Source: Microbacterium sp. cf332 (lineage in GTDB: Bacteria > Actinomycetota > Actinomycetes > Actinomycetales > Microbacteriaceae). Taken from it: a stretch of 64,000 bases of DNA. Of this stretch, positions 35,691 to 46,302 are shown one piece after another. The translations under genes were made by a program, and so were the position numbers. The stretch covers positions 558,001 through 622,000 of the forward strand of contig NZ_FNKN01000002.1 of NCBI RefSeq assembly GCF_900102175.1, written 5' to 3'. The notes beneath the pieces are model-generated. The model worked only from the letters and a program-made list of their open reading frames with translations, ran no database searches and was not told the origin of the DNA. Position 1 is the first letter of the stretch; each line of letters opens with the position of its first letter.

Positions 35691-35843
35691 CCGCCGATCA
35701 GCGGTCAAATCCCCGGGACGATTTGCGACCTCGGGGGAGACGTGAAACGTTGGGTCAGGCCTGTTGTGGGCCTCTACCCGACCAGTCCGCGGTCGCTGGT
35801 GGCAACCCTGGGGGTGCCAGACCGGCGAGCGTATGGTCGGCGG
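35691..35843 (+). ncRNA. Candidate structured 5' leader RNA of the proVWX operon
   Basis: This lies in the only gene-free stretch over 300 bp (35629-35956). The ends pair: CCGCCGATCA (35691-35700) with TGGTCGGCGG (35834-35843), ten pairs including one G-U. Inside, GGTCAAAT (35703-35710) can pair with ATTT-GC-GACC (about 35721-35730). TTGGGT-C-AGGCC (35750-35761) pairs with GGCCT-CT-ACCCGA (35769-35781). A CTGG...CCAG element (35796-35820) encloses GGCAACCC and GGGTGCC. The GGCAACCC/GGGTGCC pair recalls the core of SAM-clan riboswitches. The rest does not fit a class that I can name. Structure is by eye, not computed. Confidence 0.45.
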
Positions 35844-35926
35844 CCCGTGCGCGTGGATCCGACATCCGCGGCCGAGACGCCGTCGCGAGACGTGCGCCAG
35901 GAGGTCGCCACCCGGGCGTGACCGCT

Positions 35927-35950
35927 GCAGCCCTGCACCGGCTGCCGAGG
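35927..35950 (+). promoter_or_regulatory. Hairpin adjoining the proV ribosome-binding site
   Basis: A perfect 6-bp stem GCAGCC (35927-35932) / GGCTGC (35940-35945) ends one base before the GAGG (35947-35950) that serves the GTG start at 35957. It could be the expression platform of the leader RNA above, controlling ribosome access. The stretch 35844-35926 between them shows no gene. Confidence 0.4.
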
Positions 35951-35956
35951 TGACCT

Positions 35957-37281
<1,325 letters not shown>

Positions 37282-37282
<1 letters not shown>

Positions 37283-38205
37283 TGGACGGGTTCCGCATTC
37301 CGCTCGGCCAGTGGGCCGAGGTCGTGGTCGACTGGATCCGCGACAACGCGTCGTGGCTGCTCGGCGCCGTCTCGACCGCCGTCGGCTGGCTCGTCGGCTC
37401 GCTCGCCGACCTGCTGCTGAGCGCGCCCATCGTCGTCGTGATCGTCGTCGCGGCGTTGCTCGGCTGGTTCCTCCGGTCGTGGAAGTTCGCGATCGGCACC
37501 GCGATCTCGTTCGCGATCATCCTCGGCGTCGGGCAGTGGGTCACGGCGATGCAGACGCTCGCGCTCGTGCTGATCGCGACCATCATCGCCGTCGTCATCG
37601 CCGTGCCGCTCGGCATCCTCGCGGCCCGCAGCGACCGCTTCAGCGCGATCATCAAGCCCGTGCTCGACCTGATGCAGGCGATGCCCGGATTCGTGTACCT
37701 CATCCCAGCGATCGTGTTCTTCAGCATCGGCTTCGTGCCGGGCCTCGTCGCGACCGTGATCTTCGCGCTGCCCCCGGGTGTGCGCCTCACCGAGCTGGGC
37801 ATCCGCAGCGTCGACTCCGAGACCGTCGAGGCCGGGCATGCCTTCGGCGCCACGCCCGGGCAGATCCTGCGCGGCGTGCAGCTGCCGCTCGCCATGCCGA
37901 CCATCATGACCGGTGTCAACCAGGTCATCATGCTCGCCCTGTCGATGGCCGTCATCGCCGGCATCGCCGGAGCCCCCGGGCTCGGCAAGGAGATCGTCCA
38001 GGCGATGTCGACCGTCAACATCGGCACGGGCGTCGAGGCGGGCCTGAGCGTCGTCATCCTGGCCATCTACCTCGACCGCCTCACCTCGGCGCTCGGCGAC
38101 ATGAGCGGCCAGAAGGGCTCGCTCCTCGGCGTGATCGCCCGGCGCCGCACGGCCGCCGCCGTCACCGCTGCGGCGGAGAAGCGCGAGCTCGTCCCCGCCG
38201 CCTGA
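37282..38205 (+). CDS. proW: Glycine betaine-type ABC transporter permease
   Basis: A 307-residue ProW/OpuAB permease with a hydrophilic-amphipathic N-terminus and six or seven hydrophobic segments. Diagnostic motifs are LDLMQAMPGFVYLIPAIVFF and PPGVRLTELGIRSVDSETVEAGHAFG (seen in pieces), and the EAA-like loop GATPGQILRGVQLPLAMP. The ATG at 37282 overlaps the proV TGA as TGATG. It is the membrane channel of the importer. Confidence 0.95.
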
Positions 38206-38270
38206 GCCCCAGAACGTATCCTCCCTGCACCATCCATACGGAACGAACGAATACATACGGAAGGCACACG

Positions 38271-39182
38271 ATGAACAAGCGACACCTCGTCGGGATCGTG
38301 GCGCTCGGCGCCGCAGCATCCCTCACCCTCGCCGGCTGCGCGAGCGGCAACCAGGCCGAAGGCGGCACCGGCGGCGACGGCGACAGCCTCGGCACCATCA
38401 CCCTGGGCTACCTGCCCTCGTGGACGGACGGCCTCAGCACCGCCTACCTGCTCGAGGATCAGCTCGAGAAGATCGGCTACACCGTCGAGATGCAGGAGCT
38501 GACCGAGGCGGGTCCGCTCTACGCCGGTCTCGCTCAGGGCGACGTGGACATCTACCCCTCGGCCTGGCCCGAGCTCACCCACGCCTCGTACATGGAGCGC
38601 TACGGCGACCAGATCGAGGACCTCGGCGCGTACTACGGCAACGCCAAGCTCACGATCGCCGTGCCCGAGTACGTCGACATCACCTCGATCGAGGACCTCG
38701 CTGCCAACGCCGACCGCTTCGGCGGGCAGATCTACGGCATCGAGCCGGGCGCCGGCCTGACCGAGCAGACGCAGGAGTCGATGATCCCCGAGTACGGTCT
38801 CGACGGCACGTACGAGCTCGTCACGTCGTCGACCGCGGCGATGCTCACCGAGCTCGACACCGCGATCGCCGCCGAGCGCGACATCGTCGTGACCTCGTGG
38901 CGTCCCTTCTGGGCCAACGAGCAGTATGGGCTGAAGGACCTCGAAGACCCGCGCGGCGCCATGGGCGACGCGGAGGCCCTGCACTTCCTGGCCACCGCCG
39001 GCTTCGCCGACGAGTACCCCGAGGCCGCCGAGCTGATCGGCAAGATCAAGCTCGACGACGAGCAGTACGCCGCCCTCGAGGACATGGTCGTCAACCAGTA
39101 CGGCGAGGGCAAGGAAGCCGAGGCGATCACCGCCTGGCTCGAGGAGTACGGCACGCAGGTCGACGGTCTCCAGACCAGCTGA
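38271..39182 (+). CDS. proX: Glycine betaine-type substrate-binding lipoprotein
   Basis: A 303-residue ProX/OpuAC binding protein. The lipoprotein signal ends TLAGC (Cys23), with GGAAGG before the ATG at 38271. The Trp/Tyr-rich stretches characteristic of the quaternary-ammonium aromatic cage are present: LGYLPSWTDG, YPSAWPELTH and VTSWRPFWANEQYGL. It delivers betaine-like osmolytes or methyl donors to ProVW. A strong terminator follows. Which quaternary amine it binds is not determined. Confidence 0.94.
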   Translation: MNKRHLVGIVALGAAASLTLAGCASGNQAEGGTGGDGDSLGTITLGYLPSWTDGLSTAYLLEDQLEKIGYTVEMQELTEAGPLYAGLAQGDVDIYPSAWPELTHASYMERYGDQIEDLGAYYGNAKLTIAVPEYVDITSIEDLAANADRFGGQIYGIEPGAGLTEQTQESMIPEYGLDGTYELVTSSTAAMLTELDTAIAAERDIVVTSWRPFWANEQYGLKDLEDPRGAMGDAEALHFLATAGFADEYPEAAELIGKIKLDDEQYAALEDMVVNQYGEGKEAEAITAWLEEYGTQVDGLQTS

Positions 39183-39194
39183 CCCAGCCTGTAC

Positions 39195-39224
39195 GAAACC
39201 CCCGGGGGAATCCTCGGGGGTTTC
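39195..39224 (+). terminator. Rho-independent-type terminator after proX
   Basis: A perfect 10-bp inverted repeat GAAACCCCCG (39195-39204) / CGGGGGTTTC (39215-39224) with a 10-nt loop lies 12 bp after the proX stop. The distal arm ends in TTTC. It closes the proVWX operon, and its A/T flanks would also serve the convergent gene ending at 39248. Confidence 0.9.
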
Positions 39225-39247
39225 ATGCGTTCGCCGTGCGGCGAGAG

Positions 39248-40093
39248 TCAGTCGGGTCGGTCGGCGCGGTCGCCTCGCTCCGCGCGCGGAGGTCGGTCGC
39301 GCCGCATCCGGTTCCACATCTCGGTCGAGCGGGTGATCGCGCGCTGGGCGTTGTCGAGGAGATCCTGCGCGACCTCGGTCCAATCGGTCGAGCGGTCATC
39401 GGGCTCGGGCAGCTCACGCGGGGTGCCCTGACGCGCAGCCCGCTCGGCCGCGTCGAACGCGTGGGTCGCGCGGCGCACGGCCTCACGGTACGCGCTGTAG
39501 TCGGCGGGGGCCATGCGGGTCTCGCGTGTGGCCGGACGCAGCCACGAGGCCTGCTGATGCTCGCGGAGGAACAGCTCGAGCGGAGGCCAGCGGGCGTCGG
39601 ACATCATCGGGAAACCGATCGCCTTGGCGGCATCCGTCTCGTACTCCATCCAGCGGGCCAGCAGCTCATCGTGCTCGCCCATGAGCCGGGCGAGCGGCAT
39701 CCGATCGATCTCCTTGCGGGAGGCCGGCATCAGCGCCCGAGCGGCCTGGACACCGGCGCGACGCGCCTTGAGTTCGGCGACCGACGCACGCGCCTGGCGC
39801 TCGGCGAGCTGCAGCCGGCGGCGCGCTTCCGGCACCGCGCCCGCCGTCGCCCGCGGCGTCGACTTCTCGGCCTGCGCGCGCATCAGCTCGGCGCGGGCGA
39901 CCTTCAGCTGTGCCCGCGAATGGGTGACGGCCTGCGTCGCGCGTCGCACATCGAGCTGCGCGGCGTCGAGCTCGAGCCGCCGCTGCGACGGGCGGCGGCG
40001 GCGCAGGCCGACGACACCGAGGGCGCCCGCGCCGGCTCCCGCCGGTGCGATCCACCACCACTCGGCCACGAGCGCGAGGACGAGATCCACCAC
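39248..40093 (-). CDS. Membrane-anchored coiled-coil hypothetical protein
   Basis: A 281-residue protein of unknown function. One N-terminal membrane segment (LVLALVAEWWWIAPAGAGAG, start GTG at 40093) precedes a long Ala/Arg/Glu/Leu-rich helical region, residues about 40-120 (QLDVRRATQAVTHSRAQLKV and AELMRAQAEKS), which looks like a coiled coil. The C-terminal half is charged and contains REHQQASWLRPATRETRMAP. It is probably an anchored cytoplasmic scaffold, seen widely as a hypothetical protein in related actinobacteria. No catalytic motif is seen. Confidence 0.8.
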   Translation of the reverse strand: MVDLVLALVAEWWWIAPAGAGAGALGVVGLRRRRPSQRRLELDAAQLDVRRATQAVTHSRAQLKVARAELMRAQAEKSTPRATAGAVPEARRRLQLAERQARASVAELKARRAGVQAARALMPASRKEIDRMPLARLMGEHDELLARWMEYETDAAKAIGFPMMSDARWPPLELFLREHQQASWLRPATRETRMAPADYSAYREAVRRATHAFDAAERAARQGTPRELPEPDDRSTDWTEVAQDLLDNAQRAITRSTEMWNRMRRDRPPRAERGDRADRPD

Positions 40094-40161
40094 TCCAGCC
40101 TACGCATCCGGCTGAGCGGCGTCTGCGTGCCGGGGCCGGGGCCCCGCGGCGCACCGGAGGA

Positions 40162-40347
40162 TCAGCCGAAGAGGAGCGCGAAGACGGTCGAGCCGCCGCC
40201 GACGAGGATGAGCGAGACGATCGCGACCCACGCCGTCACCCGCAGACGACGCGAGCGCCCCCGCGCGAAGCCGGCGTACTCGTCGTCGTCGCCTTGCGGC
40301 GTCAGGTCTCGTCCGTCGCCCTGCGGCGTCAGGTCTCGTCCGCTCAT
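40162..40347 (-). CDS. Small single-pass membrane protein next to purL
   Basis: A 61-residue protein starting at the ATG at 40347, 7 bp after the purL stop. An N-terminal direct repeat of nine residues (GRDLTPQGD twice) precedes a basic stretch (GRSRRLRVTAW) and one membrane helix (VAIVSLILVGGGSTVFALLFG). The repeat is encoded by a 27-bp duplication. The position suggests co-transcription with purL, but no link in function is evident. Confidence 0.7.
   Translation of the reverse strand: MSGRDLTPQGDGRDLTPQGDDDEYAGFARGRSRRLRVTAWVAIVSLILVGGGSTVFALLFG
40295..40342. repeat. 27-bp period tandem duplication in small membrane gene
   Basis: The 21-bp unit beginning TGCGGCGTCAGGTCTCGTCC recurs exactly at 40295-40315 and 40322-40342, a 27-bp period. 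In the minus-strand gene it encodes a duplicated nonapeptide (GRDLTPQGD), keeping frame. It could expand or contract by slippage. Confidence 0.9.
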
Positions 40348-40354
40348 GCCGCGC

Positions 40355-42676
40355 TCATGACGTCGGCACCTCGTCGACGATCTCGCCGAAGGCGGCGGGC
40401 AGGGTCGCGCGCGAGGCCGCCCGGATCTCGGCGACGGGAACCGTGAACAGGCCCTGCACGTCGAGCACCGACTCGATGCCCTCGGCCGCGTCCGTCACGC
40501 CGATGCGGATGACGGGGTAGTTGCGGCCCTCGCAGAGACCCCGGAACTTCACATCCTCCTCGCGGGGGACCGAAACGATCACCCGGCCCGTCGACTCGCT
40601 GAACAGCGCAGTGGCGACATCGACGCCGTCGCGCTCGACGATCTCGCTGAGCCACACGCGGGCGCCGACGCCGAAGCGAGTCGTCGCCTCGGCGAGGGCC
40701 TGTCCGAGGCCGCCCGTCGACAGGTCGTGCGCGCTCGAGACGAGCCCCTGCTGCGACGCCGCCTGGATGAGGCCGGCCAGCCGCTTCTCGCCCGCGAGGT
40801 CGACCTTCGGGGGAAGCCCGCCGAGGTGGCCGTGGACGGTGTCGGCCCAGGCCGAGCCGTCGAGCTCCTCGGCGGTCGTGCCGAGCAGGTAGATGTTCTC
40901 GCCGGCATCCTGCCAGCCCGACGGGATGCGGCGGGCGACGTCGTCCACGATGCCGAGCACGCCCACGACGGGGGTCGGGAAGATCGGCTGGTCGCCGGTC
41001 TGGTTGTAGAACGAGACGTTGCCGCCCGTGACCGGAACGCCGAGCTCGAGGCACGCGTCGGAGAGGCCGTCGACGGCCTGGCCGAACTGCCACATGACCT
41101 CGGGGTTCTCGGGGCTGCCGAAGTTCAGGCAATCGGTGACCGCGGTCGGGGTGGCGCCCGTGACGGCGACGTTGCGGTACGCCTCGGCGAGCGCCAGCTG
41201 CGCGCCCGCGTACGGGTCGAGCTGGCAGTAGCGGCCGTTGCAGTCGGTCGCGATGGCGAACCCGAGGCCGGACTCCTCGTCGACGCGGATCATGCCGGCA
41301 TCGTCGGGGAAGCTCAGCGCCGTGTTGCCGAGCACGTAGTAGTCGTACTGGTTCGTGATCCACGACGTGTCGGCGAGATTGGGGCTCGCCACGAGCTGCA
41401 GGAACTCGTCGCGCAGGGCGTCGCCGTCGGACGCGCGGGGGAGGGACGCCGCCGAGTCGGCCTGCAGGCCGTCGATCCAGGTCGGGTAGGCGACGGGACG
41501 GTCATAGACGGGGCCGTCGACGGCGACGGTCGAGGGGTCGACGTCGACGATCTGCTCGCCGTGCCAGAAGATCTGCAGGCGACCGTCGCCGGTCACCTCG
41601 CCGAGCACGCTCGTCTCGACGTCCCACTTGCCGACGACGGCGAGGAAGGCGTCGAGCTTCTCGGGCGCGACGATCGCCATCATCCGCTCCTGGCTCTCGC
41701 TCATGAGGATCTCCTCGGGCGTGAGCGAGGGGTCGCGCAGCAGGACGTTCTCGAGGTCGACGCGCATGCCCGACCCGCCGTTGGCCGCGAGCTCGCTCGT
41801 GGCGCACGAGATGCCGGCGGCACCGAGGTCCTGGATCGCCTCGACGAGCTCGCCCGCGTACAGCTCGAGGCAGCACTCGATCAGCACCTTCTCGGCGAAC
41901 GGGTCGCCGACCTGCACCGCGGGGCGCTTGGTGGGGCCGCCGTCGGCGAAGGTGTCGGAGGCGAGGATGGACGCGCCGCCGATGCCGTCGCCGCCCGTGC
42001 GCGCACCGAACAGCACGACCTTGTTGCCGGCGCCGGTGGCGTTGGCCAGCTTGATGTCCTCGTGGCGCATGACGCCGACCGCGAGGGCGTTGACGAGCGG
42101 GTTGCCCTGGTAGACCGAGTCGAAGACCGTCTCGCCGCCGATGTTGGGCAGGCCCAGGCAGTTGCCGTAGAACGAGATGCCGCTCACGACGCCGTGCACC
42201 ACGCGGGCGGTGTCGGGGTGGTCGATCGCGCCGAAGCGCAGCTGGTCCATGACCGCGACGGGGCGCGCGCCCATCGAGATGATGTCGCGGACGATTCCCC
42301 CGACGCCGGTCGCGGCGCCCTGGAACGGCTCGATGTAGCTCGGGTGGTTGTGCGACTCGACCTTGAAGGTCACCGCCCATCCTTCGCCGACGTCGACGAC
42401 GCCCGCGTTCTGACCCATGCCGACCATGAGACGGGTCTTCATCTCGTCGGAGACCTTCTGGCCGAAGCGGCGCAGGTAGTTCTTGCTCGACTTGTAGGAG
42501 CAGTGCTCGCTCCACATAACCGAGTACATCGCCAGCTCGCCCGAGGTGGGGCGGCGGCCGAGGATCTCGCGGATCTTCGCGTACTCGTCGGGCTTGAGGC
42601 CCAGGGCTCCGTAGGGCTGCTCACGCTCCGGAGTGGCGGTGGCGTTCTCGACGGTATCTGCGACAGGGGTGCTCAC
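40355..42676 (-). CDS. purL: Phosphoribosylformylglycinamidine synthase subunit PurL
   Basis: A 773-residue small-type PurL, the FGAR amidotransferase catalytic subunit that works with PurQ and PurS in purine synthesis. Start GTG at 42676. The motif [19 protein letters not shown] with its catalytic His, the [14 protein letters not shown] segment, [24 protein letters not shown] (in pieces) and [17 protein letters not shown] are universal. PurQ and PurS genes are not in the window. Full length. Confidence 0.98.
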   Translation of the reverse strand: MSTPVADTVENATATPEREQPYGALGLKPDEYAKIREILGRRPTSGELAMYSVMWSEHCSYKSSKNYLRRFGQKVSDEMKTRLMVGMGQNAGVVDVGEGWAVTFKVESHNHPSYIEPFQGAATGVGGIVRDIISMGARPVAVMDQLRFGAIDHPDTARVVHGVVSGISFYGNCLGLPNIGGETVFDSVYQGNPLVNALAVGVMRHEDIKLANATGAGNKVVLFGARTGGDGIGGASILASDTFADGGPTKRPAVQVGDPFAEKVLIECCLELYAGELVEAIQDLGAAGISCATSELAANGGSGMRVDLENVLLRDPSLTPEEILMSESQERMMAIVAPEKLDAFLAVVGKWDVETSVLGEVTGDGRLQIFWHGEQIVDVDPSTVAVDGPVYDRPVAYPTWIDGLQADSAASLPRASDGDALRDEFLQLVASPNLADTSWITNQYDYYVLGNTALSFPDDAGMIRVDEESGLGFAIATDCNGRYCQLDPYAGAQLALAEAYRNVAVTGATPTAVTDCLNFGSPENPEVMWQFGQAVDGLSDACLELGVPVTGGNVSFYNQTGDQPIFPTPVVGVLGIVDDVARRIPSGWQDAGENIYLLGTTAEELDGSAWADTVHGHLGGLPPKVDLAGEKRLAGLIQAASQQGLVSSAHDLSTGGLGQALAEATTRFGVGARVWLSEIVERDGVDVATALFSESTGRVIVSVPREEDVKFRGLCEGRNYPVIRIGVTDAAEGIESVLDVQGLFTVPVAEIRAASRATLPAAFGEIVDEVPTS

Positions 42677-42755
42677 GCGGCTGGACTCCAGGACTCGGGA
42701 TGCCGGACGCGATCAGTCTAGTTGGCGCGACCGGCTCGCCCGCTCGTGCGGGTGA

Positions 42756-42823
42756 AGCGTCGAGTCGCCAGAAAACGCGGATGCGGGCGGCCCGGCATCC
42801 GCATTTCTTGGCGACTCGACGCT
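42756..42823. repeat. Dispersed palindromic element, copy 2
   Basis: A near-perfect inverted repeat with 29-nt arms (42756-42784 and 42795-42823) matching at 26 of 29 positions, with a 10-nt loop. The arms begin AGCGTCGAGTCGCCA and contain GCGGATGC, the same core as the element at 7108-7169. It lies 12 bp downstream of the stop of the phosphoesterase gene and upstream of purL, so again directly behind a minus-strand gene. Confidence 0.88.
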
Positions 42824-42835
42824 GGGAGACGGGGA

Positions 42836-44590
42836 TCAGGGGGTGTCGTAGGCGCCGAAGAGGCCGGTGCCGTGCTCGACGAGGGCGTCGTAGGCCTCGC
42901 CGTACGTCGCGGGCAGCGTGCTGCCCGGGTCGAAACGAGCAGCCAGGAGTCCGAGCAGTCCGCGCGCCGGCGGGGTGAGCGGTCGCTTGTGGTGGCGCTC
43001 GTCGGGCGCCTTGCGCGCGCCCTTCTCGGGATTGGGCGGCGCGTACAGCGACTGGGGCTGCGGCCAGGTGTAGGGCTGGCGCGGCGTCGTGAGGTTGACG
43101 GCGTTGAAGATGGGGTTCGCCGTCTCGTCGCGCACGGTGAGTGGACGCAGCCCGTGGAGTCGGCACAGGGTGTTCGTGACCGAGCCGTGGTGCATCTCGT
43201 CGTGCACGACCGTTCCGGCCGCGGTGTACGCGCTGACCACGATCGCCGGCACCCGCAGCCCCAGGCGGTCGAAGGCGAATCCCATCTCGCCCGGGCCGCT
43301 CGCGTCGGGCGGCGCGGCCGCCGGCGGAGCGACGTGATCGAAGGTGCCGCCGTGCTCGTCGAAGGTGATGAGGAGGGCGGTGTTCATCGCGTTCGATCCG
43401 GATGCCGACGCGCTCGTGCGGATGGCGTCGTAGACGTCCTGCGCGAGCTTGTCGCCCGCCCGCACGTCGCTGTCCGCGCTGTTGGCGATGCGGATGCGAC
43501 TGCCGTCGGGCAGCTCGAGCTCGCCGTCGCGCGTCGCTCCCCAGGGCGGGTGCATGTCGTTGTGGTTGAACACCATGCGCGGCTCGATGAACGCGTAGTC
43601 GGGCAGCGTGCCGTTCGCCGCATCCACGTGGAACTGCTCCATGACGCGGAAGTTCGTCTTCCAGTACCGCTCGAGGACGGGCGCGTGCAGCATGCCGGTG
43701 AGCGAGACGAGCTGCGTGGCGTCGTAGTAGACCCGCCAGGTGAGGCCGGCGTCCTCGAGGCGGTTGAAGACCGTGGGAGCGGCGGGGGCGTCGATCCACT
43801 TGTCGTAGTCGTCGCCGGTGTGGTTGACGACGTAGCCGTGCGAGGTCGAGGCGTGGAAGAAGCTGCGGTTGCAGAAGGTCTGCGACGGCACACCCGCGAA
43901 CCATCGGTCGTAGACCGCGAACTCGCGCGCGAGCGTGGAGATCACCGGCAGCATCTCGGGGGAGAACCCGCCCATGGCCGTGGCGTACTCGTCGGGGGTC
44001 GGTTCGCGCTTCTTCGCGAGGCGGTAGTTGACGACGTAGTCGTGCACGAAGCCGTCGTTGCGCGCGGTGGCGCCCGCGGCCGGGGCGTTGTAGGGCGCCT
44101 GCAGACCGTTGCGAGCGAGGTCGGCGTTACCGGCCGGATCGATCGTGCCGAACAGTTGCGTGTTGACGTGCGGGTAGGTCTCACCCGGGTCGGGCTGCGG
44201 CTGCTGCATGACGTGGTCGGTGGCGCCGGAGTAGACGTGCGCGGGCACCACGGAGCCGTCCGGGGCGGTGTTGGCGTAGTCGCCCTGCGGGACGCCGTCG
44301 AAGTCGGCCGCGCTCTTCTCGTCTGCCGAGTAGAGGTGTCCCAGCAGGTTGTCGAAGCTGCGGTTCTCGAACATCAGCACCACAACGTGGTCGAAGCCGG
44401 CGACGTGACGCGCCGCGAGCGGGGCGAACTCGGGCGGGTGCGCCGTGACGGCGGCCGTCGCGGCCGCGCCGGCCGACCCGCCGATCGCCAGCCCCGCCGC
44501 GCCGAGACCGGCGCGGCGCAGGAAGTCGCGGCGCGACGACCGGCGGCTCGCCCAGGAAGCGTCCGTCTCGTCGTGCCCGTCGTCGGTCAC
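42836..44590 (-). CDS. Tat-exported phosphoesterase (phospholipase C / acid phosphatase superfamily)
   Basis: A roughly 584-residue secreted metal-dependent phosphoesterase. The twin-arginine signal reads SSRRDFLRRAGLGAAGLAI. Motifs of the phospholipase C/AcpA family are clear: VVLMFENRSFDNLLGHLY near the mature N-terminus and ITFDEHGGTFDHVAPP further on. The start chosen is GTG at 44590 behind AAGGGGG; the ATG at 44608 is an alternative. It likely hydrolyses phosphodiesters or monoesters outside the cell for phosphate. Copy 2 of the palindromic repeat lies just after the stop. Confidence 0.9.
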   Translation of the reverse strand: MTDDGHDETDASWASRRSSRRDFLRRAGLGAAGLAIGGSAGAAATAAVTAHPPEFAPLAARHVAGFDHVVVLMFENRSFDNLLGHLYSADEKSAADFDGVPQGDYANTAPDGSVVPAHVYSGATDHVMQQPQPDPGETYPHVNTQLFGTIDPAGNADLARNGLQAPYNAPAAGATARNDGFVHDYVVNYRLAKKREPTPDEYATAMGGFSPEMLPVISTLAREFAVYDRWFAGVPSQTFCNRSFFHASTSHGYVVNHTGDDYDKWIDAPAAPTVFNRLEDAGLTWRVYYDATQLVSLTGMLHAPVLERYWKTNFRVMEQFHVDAANGTLPDYAFIEPRMVFNHNDMHPPWGATRDGELELPDGSRIRIANSADSDVRAGDKLAQDVYDAIRTSASASGSNAMNTALLITFDEHGGTFDHVAPPAAAPPDASGPGEMGFAFDRLGLRVPAIVVSAYTAAGTVVHDEMHHGSVTNTLCRLHGLRPLTVRDETANPIFNAVNLTTPRQPYTWPQPQSLYAPPNPEKGARKAPDERHHKRPLTPPARGLLGLLAARFDPGSTLPATYGEAYDALVEHGTGLFGAYDTP

Positions 44591-44658
44591 GCCCGCCCCC
44601 TTCCGCATCCGGTGATGCAGGCGATTGTAGGCCCGGGCGCGCGCACTACTGTCGCACC

Positions 44659-45291
44659 ATGGAACACGCACTGCGTACTGACGGTGACGCCCGGGACGGC
44701 GCCCGCTACGGTGCCGCGGTCGTCGCGGCGATGTTCGCGACGTACCTCGCGGTGGCCTTCGACTTCTCGGCCATCGTGCAGGCCGAGCTGTACGCCGGCA
44801 CCATCACGAACGACATGCCGTTCGTCGACGTGCTGCAGTTCCTGCTCGTGGTCGTCGCGCTCACGGTGGCCCTCGCCCTGTTGCCGACGGCGGCGACGCG
44901 TCGCGTCGGCGGCATCACCCTGTCCTGCGTGACGCTGTTCCTCTGGGCGACGTTCGGCCTGTTGCGGGGCGCCGGGCACCTCGCCTCGCTCGATCCGCTG
45001 TGGTCCGTCGTGCTGAACCAGGGGTTCGTGGCACTCCTCGCCGGGGTCGGGGGCTGGGTCATCGCCCGCGGTCGGCATCCCGCGTCGTGGGTCGTCGTCG
45101 CCGTCGCGCTGCTGCCGCCGCTCGTCGGCCCGCGTCTCGTCGAGGCGAACGTCACGAGCGGGGGATACGCGCTCGCGATGCAGGCGATGGTGATCGCGGG
45201 CGGGTCGGCCGCGGTGTGGATCGCGGCGGCGATCGACCGGTGGATGCGCGGGCGGCTCAGTGGTCGGGATGCAGCGACGCGTCGGCGCTGA
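44659..45291 (+). CDS. Hypothetical polytopic membrane protein
   Basis: A 210-residue protein with about six hydrophobic segments (for example YGAAVVAAMFATYLAVAF, VLQFLLVVVALTVALALL, ITLSCVTLFLWATFGLL). A short charged N-terminus and a basic C-terminus suggest N-in. No transporter or enzyme motif is evident and I do not recognise the family. It is divergent from the phosphoesterase gene, and its 3' end overlaps that of the convergent DUF1349 gene by 35 bp. Confidence 0.75.
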   Translation: MEHALRTDGDARDGARYGAAVVAAMFATYLAVAFDFSAIVQAELYAGTITNDMPFVDVLQFLLVVVALTVALALLPTAATRRVGGITLSCVTLFLWATFGLLRGAGHLASLDPLWSVVLNQGFVALLAGVGGWVIARGRHPASWVVVAVALLPPLVGPRLVEANVTSGGYALAMQAMVIAGGSAAVWIAAAIDRWMRGRLSGRDAATRRR

Positions 45292-45844
45292 CGCTGCGCC
45301 ACGAGACGAAACGCACGGTCAGCCCGGCCCGCGTCGGCGCGCAGCAGAACGGGCCGGCCGTCACGGCTGCGGCCGTGTCGAGCGGCGCGACACGAACGAG
45401 GCGCCAGTCCTCGTCGTCGACGCGCGCGCGGAGCGTGACGGCGTCTCCGGAGCGGCTCGCGCGGATCGTCACCACTCGGCCCGTCCACTCCGAGACGGGT
45501 GAGAGCGACCAGTCCGACATGCCGCGGGTGACGACGGCGCCGAGGCTGTCGGCGCCGTCGCTGTGCTCGACGCCCGCCTTGATCCAGGTCTCGTCGTCGA
45601 CGCGCAGGAAGACTCCGGCCTGGTCGAACTGGGCCGAGAAGTCGAGCACGAACGAGACCTCGACCGCGGTGCCCGACGGCATCGGAGCGAGCAGGGCGTG
45701 CTCGTCGTCGTGCACGAAGCCGTACGAGGTCACGCGCCAGGCGTCGCTGCCCGCGCGGGCCGTCACCAGCAGCGCTTCGCCGTCCGGTTCGACCCGTTCG
45801 GGGTCGTTGGTCCAGGTGCCGCGTGTCCAGGCGATGTCCGTCAT
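45257..45844 (-). CDS. DUF1349 domain protein (concanavalin-like fold)
   Basis: A 195-residue protein matching DUF1349: FSAQFDQAGVFLRVDDETWIKAG, MSDWSLSPV and the C-terminal GPFCCAPTRAGLTVRFVSW strand pattern. The family has a beta-sandwich related to concanavalin-like lectins, suggesting carbohydrate binding, without proven activity. No signal peptide is seen. It is the terminal gene of the 49584-45257 block that includes a sugar importer, consistent with a glycan link. Confidence 0.85.
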   Translation of the reverse strand: MTDIAWTRGTWTNDPERVEPDGEALLVTARAGSDAWRVTSYGFVHDDEHALLAPMPSGTAVEVSFVLDFSAQFDQAGVFLRVDDETWIKAGVEHSDGADSLGAVVTRGMSDWSLSPVSEWTGRVVTIRASRSGDAVTLRARVDDEDWRLVRVAPLDTAAAVTAGPFCCAPTRAGLTVRFVSWRSVSADASLHPDH

Positions 45845-45862
45845 CGCGGTTCTCCTCTCGGG

Positions 45863-46255
45863 TCAGTCGGTCAGTTGGGCGAGCAGCGCCGCGTGATCGG
45901 TGGTTCCGGCGAACTCGACGATGCGCCCGCCCGCCAGCCGCAGGAACGAGAACTCCGCGACGTTGACGTGACGCCGGGTGGGGCGGATGCCCCGGAACGC
46001 GCCGGTGTGGGTGCCGCCGGCCCGCACGTGTGCCGCGATGCGATCGTCCTCGGCGATGAGCTGGATGCGGCGCACCTGCCAGTCCGGGAACGCGTCGAGC
46101 ACCTCCACCGTGTCGGCCATCCACGCCTCGACGCCTCCCGGCAGGTGCGCGCGCCGGACGCTCGGGTCGATGAACGTCCGGATCGCGTCGAGGTCGTGCC
46201 GGTTGCACGCGTCGAGGTAGTCGGCGTACCAGGCGTGCATCTCCCACGGCTCCAT
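45863..46255 (-). CDS. SnoaL/NTF2-like (ester cyclase) protein
   Basis: A 130-residue single NTF2-like domain, starting at the ATG at 46255 (MEPWEMHAWYADYLDACNRH). The hallmark features are DLDAIRTFIDPSVRRAHL, DAFPDWQVRRIQLIAEDDRIAAH and the closing strand RLAGGRIVEFAG. Similar proteins are annotated as ester cyclases or polyketide cyclase-like. Located between the solute-binding protein and DUF1349 genes. Function unknown. Confidence 0.85.
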   Translation of the reverse strand: MEPWEMHAWYADYLDACNRHDLDAIRTFIDPSVRRAHLPGGVEAWMADTVEVLDAFPDWQVRRIQLIAEDDRIAAHVRAGGTHTGAFRGIRPTRRHVNVAEFSFLRLAGGRIVEFAGTTDHAALLAQLTD

Positions 46256-46302
46256 CCGCCCATTATCGGCGGCCCGCACGGGCCGGCCCGCCGAGAGGCC
46301 GG

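Noticed and set aside
35691-35843. Firm assignment of the proV leader as a SAM or ydaO riboswitch
   Set aside because: Only the GGCAACCC/GGGTGCC module fits the SAM clan, and the invariant ydaO GAACCCG region is absent, so no class was assigned.
38234-38262. Two CATACGGAA direct repeats before proX
   Set aside because: They resemble half of the LacI operator but lack the central CG palindrome and sit within an operon; more likely chance or ribosome-loading sequence.
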